Below are positions 60,927 through 64,000 of a DNA stretch of 64,000 bases, piece by piece; the first letter of the stretch is position 1; every line of letters begins with the position of its first letter. Source of the DNA: a bacterium. GTDB lineage: Bacteria > Actinomycetota > Acidimicrobiia > Spongiisociales > ZC4RG35. The DNA lies in NCBI GenBank assembly GCA_028823995.1, contig JAPPFD010000020.1:1-64000 (forward strand), written 5' to 3'. The notes under the pieces are model-generated. The model was not told the origin of the DNA. It made no database searches and saw nothing but the letters and a program-made list of their open reading frames with translations. A program made the translations under genes and the position numbers.

Positions 60927-63900
60927 TTGTCTGCGCGCCTGTCCGAGCGTTTTTCTTTCTCCCGCATTCCTACCGCCCATGAACTTCCCGATCTAATAGC
61001 CATCCAGCGAGATTCCTTCAACTGGTTTCTCCACGATGGAATCGACGAGGTCTTCCGGGAGATCTCACCCATAGAAGATGTCACCGGACAGTTGATCTTG
61101 ATGCTGGCCGACCACACATTTGGTGACCCCCCATTCGATGTGGAGACCTGCAAGTCCCAGGACAAGACCTATGGGCGTCCTCTCACAGTCACCGGTCGCT
61201 TCCTGAACCGCCACACCGGGGAGATCAAGGAGGAGAAGATCTATCTTGGCGACTTCCCCATGATGACCCCCAAGGGTGTGTTCGTCATCAACGGGACGGA
61301 GCGGGTGATTGTCTCGCAGTTGGTCCGCTCCCCGGGGGTGTATTTCAACCGCACCGCCGACAAGAACTCCGACGCCTTCTTCTACGCCGCCAAGGTGATA
61401 CCCGGGCGGGGAGCCTGGCTGGAGATGGACACCGACCGGAAGGACACGATCGGGGTGCGGGTGGATCGCAAGCGTCGACAGCACATGTCGTCTTTCCTGC
61501 GGGCCATCGGAGTGCCCAGCCGGGGGAAGAACGAAGAACTGACCGACGAGGAGATCCTAGAACTGTTCGAAGGAGCGGAGTCGGTGAGGAACACCCTGGA
61601 GAGGGACACGGTTCCTCCCAACCGCGAGGCGGCGCTGATCGATCTCTATCGCAAGCTCCGTCCCGGCGAGCCCGCCTCCGCGGAGTCCGCCCAGGGGCTG
61701 GTCAACAATTGGTTCCGCAATCCCAAACGCTACGACCTGAGCCGGGTGGGGCGCTACAAGCTGGCCCAGAAGTTCAACGACGAGATTCCCACCGAGTACC
61801 CGAGGGTCGTGAATGCCGACGGTGAGGAGGAGAACCTGCAGTTGCTCCGGGATGTGGACGTAATCGACACATTGCGCTACGTGGTGGCCCTGCATGCGGG
61901 CGACGAGGCGATGACAACTTACCGGGGGGTGGAAGTGCCGGTTCTCACCGACGACATCGACCACTTCGGGAACCGCCGCGTGAGAACGGTCGGAGAGTTG
62001 GTGCAGAACCAGTTGAGGATCGGTCTGGCGCGGCTGGAGAGGGTGGTCAAGGAACGGATGTCCACCAAGGACCATCACTCCATCACTCCCCGGATACTCA
62101 TCAACAGCCGGCCCGTTACCGCCGCCATCATGGAATTCTTCGGAACATCCCAGTTGAGCCAGTTCATGGATCAACCCAACGCCCTGGCCGGTCTCACCCA
62201 CCGGCGTCGGCTGTCCGCCCTGGGTCCCGGAGGGCTCTCCCGGGAGAGGGCCGGTTTCGAGGTGAGGGACGTTCACCCCTCCCACTACGGGCGGATGTGC
62301 CCCATCGAGACGCCCGAGGGCCCCAACATCGGGCTGATCGGCTCGCTGGCCACCTACGCGCGGGTCAACCGCTACGGATTCATAGAGACGCCATATCGAA
62401 GGGTACGAGACTCCACGGTGATGGAAGAGGTGGACTACCTGGCGGCGACCGAGGAAGAGCGGTTCGTCATCGCCCAGGCGAACGCCCCCATCCGGGAGGA
62501 CGGGACCTTCATCAACGACACCGTCCTGGTCCGGCGCGCCGGCGGGGAGGTCGATCGAGTACCTCCTTCGGAGGTGGACTACATGGACGTCTCCCCCAAG
62601 CAGATCGTGTCCCTCTCGACCTCTCTGATTCCATTCCTCGAGCATGACGACGCCAACCGCGCTCTGATGGGCTCCAACATGCAGCGCCAAGCGGTGCCCC
62701 TGCTGCGTTCCGAGGCGCCCCTGGTGGGTACGGGCATGGAAGAAGTTGCGGCCCGGGACTCCGGAGACATGATCATCTCCCCGGTGGACGGCAAGGTGGT
62801 GGAGACAACCGGGGATGAGGTTGCCGTGCGGGCGCGGGGTGGCAAGACACAGCGTCTGCGGATGGAGAAGTTCACCCGTTCCAACCAGGGGACCTGCATC
62901 AATCACAAGCCGATCGTGCGAGAAGGAGAAGTTGTCAAGACCGGCGACGTCCTGGCCGACGGGTCGTCCACCAACCAGGGAGAACTGGCATTGGGCAAGA
63001 ACCTGTTGGTGGCGTTCATGCCCTGGCAGGGATACAACTTCGAGGACGCCATCGTGCTGTCGGAGCGGCTTGTCAAAGATGACGTTCTCACCTCGATCCA
63101 CATCGAGAAGTTGGAGACCGAAGCCAGGGAGACCAAGTTGGGCGACGAGGAGATCACCCGGGACATTCCCAACGTTCCCGATGAGGTGCTGGCGCACCTG
63201 GATGAGGACGGCATCATCCGGGTGGGGGCCGAGGTGAGTCCCAATGACTACCTGGTAGGAAAGGTGACGCCCAAGGGCGAGACGGAGCTGACTCCCGAAG
63301 AGCGTCTGCTGCGTGCTATTTTCGGGGAGAAGGCCCGCGAGGTGCGGGACAGCTCCTTGAAGGTCAAGCACGGACAGGGAGGCAAGGTTATCGACGTCAA
63401 AGTGTTGCGTCGAGCCGATGGGGAGACTCACAAGTCAGGTGTGAACGAGCAGGTCCGGGTGTATGTGGCGCAGCAACGGAAGATATCGGAGGGGGACAAG
63501 CTGGCCGGCCGGCATGGCAACAAGGGTGTTATCGCCAAGATACTTCCCGAGGAGGACATGCCGTTCCTGGCCGACGGGACCCCGGTGGACATCGTTCTCT
63601 CGCCCTTGGGGGTGCCTTCCCGGATGAACCTGGGTCAGGTGATGGAGACTCACCTGGGATGGGTGGCCGCGGCAGGATGGAAGAATTTCGCGGAGGAGAA
63701 CAGCCCTCTGCCCTCCAACGGCGAACCGTGGAGCAGGATGGCCACCCCGGTGTTCGACGGAGCCCAGGAAGGGGAGATTCTGAAACTCCTGCGGAACTCC
63801 CTTCCCAACGACGACGGGAAAAAGCTCGTCGACCGGGCAGGCAAGACGACTCTGTTCGACGGCCGGACGGGCGAGCCCTTCGACAAGCCCATCACAGTCG

Positions 63901-64000
63901 GATTCATCTACATGCTGAAACTCGTGCACCTGGTGGACGACAAGATCCACGCCCGATCCACCGGTCCGTACTCGTTGATCACCCAACAGCCTCTGGGTGG
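60927..64000 (+). CDS. rpoB: RNA polymerase beta subunit, 3' end outside window
   Basis: The catalytic beta subunit of RNA polymerase; about 1024 residues are seen. The TTG start follows a strong AAGGAGG. Conserved blocks include [28 protein letters not shown], the rifampicin region [55 protein letters not shown] and [12 protein letters not shown]. In the rifampicin region the rpoB consensus NNPLS reads PNALA, so the positions equivalent to E. coli 518 and 522 differ, while 516, 526 and 531 are unchanged. rplJ/rplL do not precede it. Confidence 0.95.
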   Translation, partial: MSARLSERFSFSRIPTAHELPDLIAIQRDSFNWFLHDGIDEVFREISPIEDVTGQLILMLADHTFGDPPFDVETCKSQDKTYGRPLTVTGRFLNRHTGEIKEEKIYLGDFPMMTPKGVFVINGTERVIVSQLVRSPGVYFNRTADKNSDAFFYAAKVIPGRGAWLEMDTDRKDTIGVRVDRKRRQHMSSFLRAIGVPSRGKNEELTDEEILELFEGAESVRNTLERDTVPPNREAALIDLYRKLRPGEPASAESAQGLVNNWFRNPKRYDLSRVGRYKLAQKFNDEIPTEYPRVVNADGEEENLQLLRDVDVIDTLRYVVALHAGDEAMTTYRGVEVPVLTDDIDHFGNRRVRTVGELVQNQLRIGLARLERVVKERMSTKDHHSITPRILINSRPVTAAIMEFFGTSQLSQFMDQPNALAGLTHRRRLSALGPGGLSRERAGFEVRDVHPSHYGRMCPIETPEGPNIGLIGSLATYARVNRYGFIETPYRRVRDSTVMEEVDYLAATEEERFVIAQANAPIREDGTFINDTVLVRRAGGEVDRVPPSEVDYMDVSPKQIVSLSTSLIPFLEHDDANRALMGSNMQRQAVPLLRSEAPLVGTGMEEVAARDSGDMIISPVDGKVVETTGDEVAVRARGGKTQRLRMEKFTRSNQGTCINHKPIVREGEVVKTGDVLADGSSTNQGELALGKNLLVAFMPWQGYNFEDAIVLSERLVKDDVLTSIHIEKLETEARETKLGDEEITRDIPNVPDEVLAHLDEDGIIRVGAEVSPNDYLVGKVTPKGETELTPEERLLRAIFGEKAREVRDSSLKVKHGQGGKVIDVKVLRRADGETHKSGVNEQVRVYVAQQRKISEGDKLAGRHGNKGVIAKILPEEDMPFLADGTPVDIVLSPLGVPSRMNLGQVMETHLGWVAAAGWKNFAEENSPLPSNGEPWSRMATPVFDGAQEGEILKLLRNSLPNDDGKKLVDRAGKTTLFDGRTGEPFDKPITVGFIYMLKLVHLVDDKIHARSTGPYSLITQQPLG

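Noticed and set aside
61557-63431. 624-codon open frame antisense to rpoB
   Set aside because: It mirrors the third-codon-position GC bias of rpoB and has no recognisable motif; the rpoB strand is unmistakable.

Overview
The window is GC-rich and densely coded, with frequent GTG/TTG starts and ATGA-type gene overlaps. Gene order (tig-clpP-clpX-valS-folC-ndk-mreBCD-mrdA-rodA-rne-rplU-rpmA-obgE-proB) and the cysteine-bearing SLH-type repeats of a cell-wall amidase point to a rod-shaped actinobacterium. An Acidimicrobiia-like lineage is my best guess, but this is inference from gene content, not a phylogeny.

Region 1 (1-27.6 kb) is chromosomal backbone: a partial tRNA-His, protein quality control (trigger factor, ClpP, ClpX), ValRS, FolC, tRNA-Thr, NDK, the rod-shape operon MreBCD-PBP2-RodA, RNase E/G, ribosomal proteins L21/L27, Obg and ProB. 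About 8 kb then separate proB from nadD-rsfS. This stretch holds a TrkA/TrkH potassium uptake pair, a MoxR/VWA pair, two overlapping GAPDH genes (the upstream one has lost the catalytic cysteine) and a degenerate M23 protein; no proA is seen. tRNA-Ala(GGC) follows rsfS.

Region 2 (27.6-38.7 kb) is an integrated defence island. A P4-type tyrosine integrase sits at its far end, and 13 bp of the tRNA-Ala 3' end is repeated beyond the integrase. Cargo comes in three modules: (a) a C5-cytosine methyltransferase, a GHKL ATPase with a C-terminal nuclease-like segment, and an HNH-like protein; (b) two overlapping genes for PD-(D/E)XK-like proteins, bracketed by roughly 290-bp imperfect inverted repeats with helically phased CGAACG iterons; (c) Vsr, a second C5 methyltransferase and an NgoMIV-like restriction endonuclease. 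Module (b) is the best candidate for an undescribed system.

Region 3 (38.7-57.7 kb) is a catabolic cluster for an inositol-like or other carbocyclic/sugar substrate. It has two xylose-isomerase-type TIM barrels, a 2-hydroxyacid dehydrogenase, a frameshifted aldehyde dehydrogenase, IolD, a GntR/FCD regulator, an SDR, ABM and VOC proteins, three Gfo/Idh/MocA oxidoreductases, an ABC sugar transporter and a dimethylformamidase-like protein. The transporter lipoprotein carries two nearly identical binding domains in one chain. An att-like sequence at the far edge (57.69 kb) suggests this block may also have been acquired at the tRNA-Ala locus.

Region 4 (57.7-64 kb) returns to backbone: an N-acetylmuramoyl-L-alanine amidase, a three-gene cobalt-type nitrile hydratase/thiocyanate hydrolase-like enzyme with a split beta subunit, and rpoB, which runs off the window. 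All functions are read from motifs by eye; no database search was possible.
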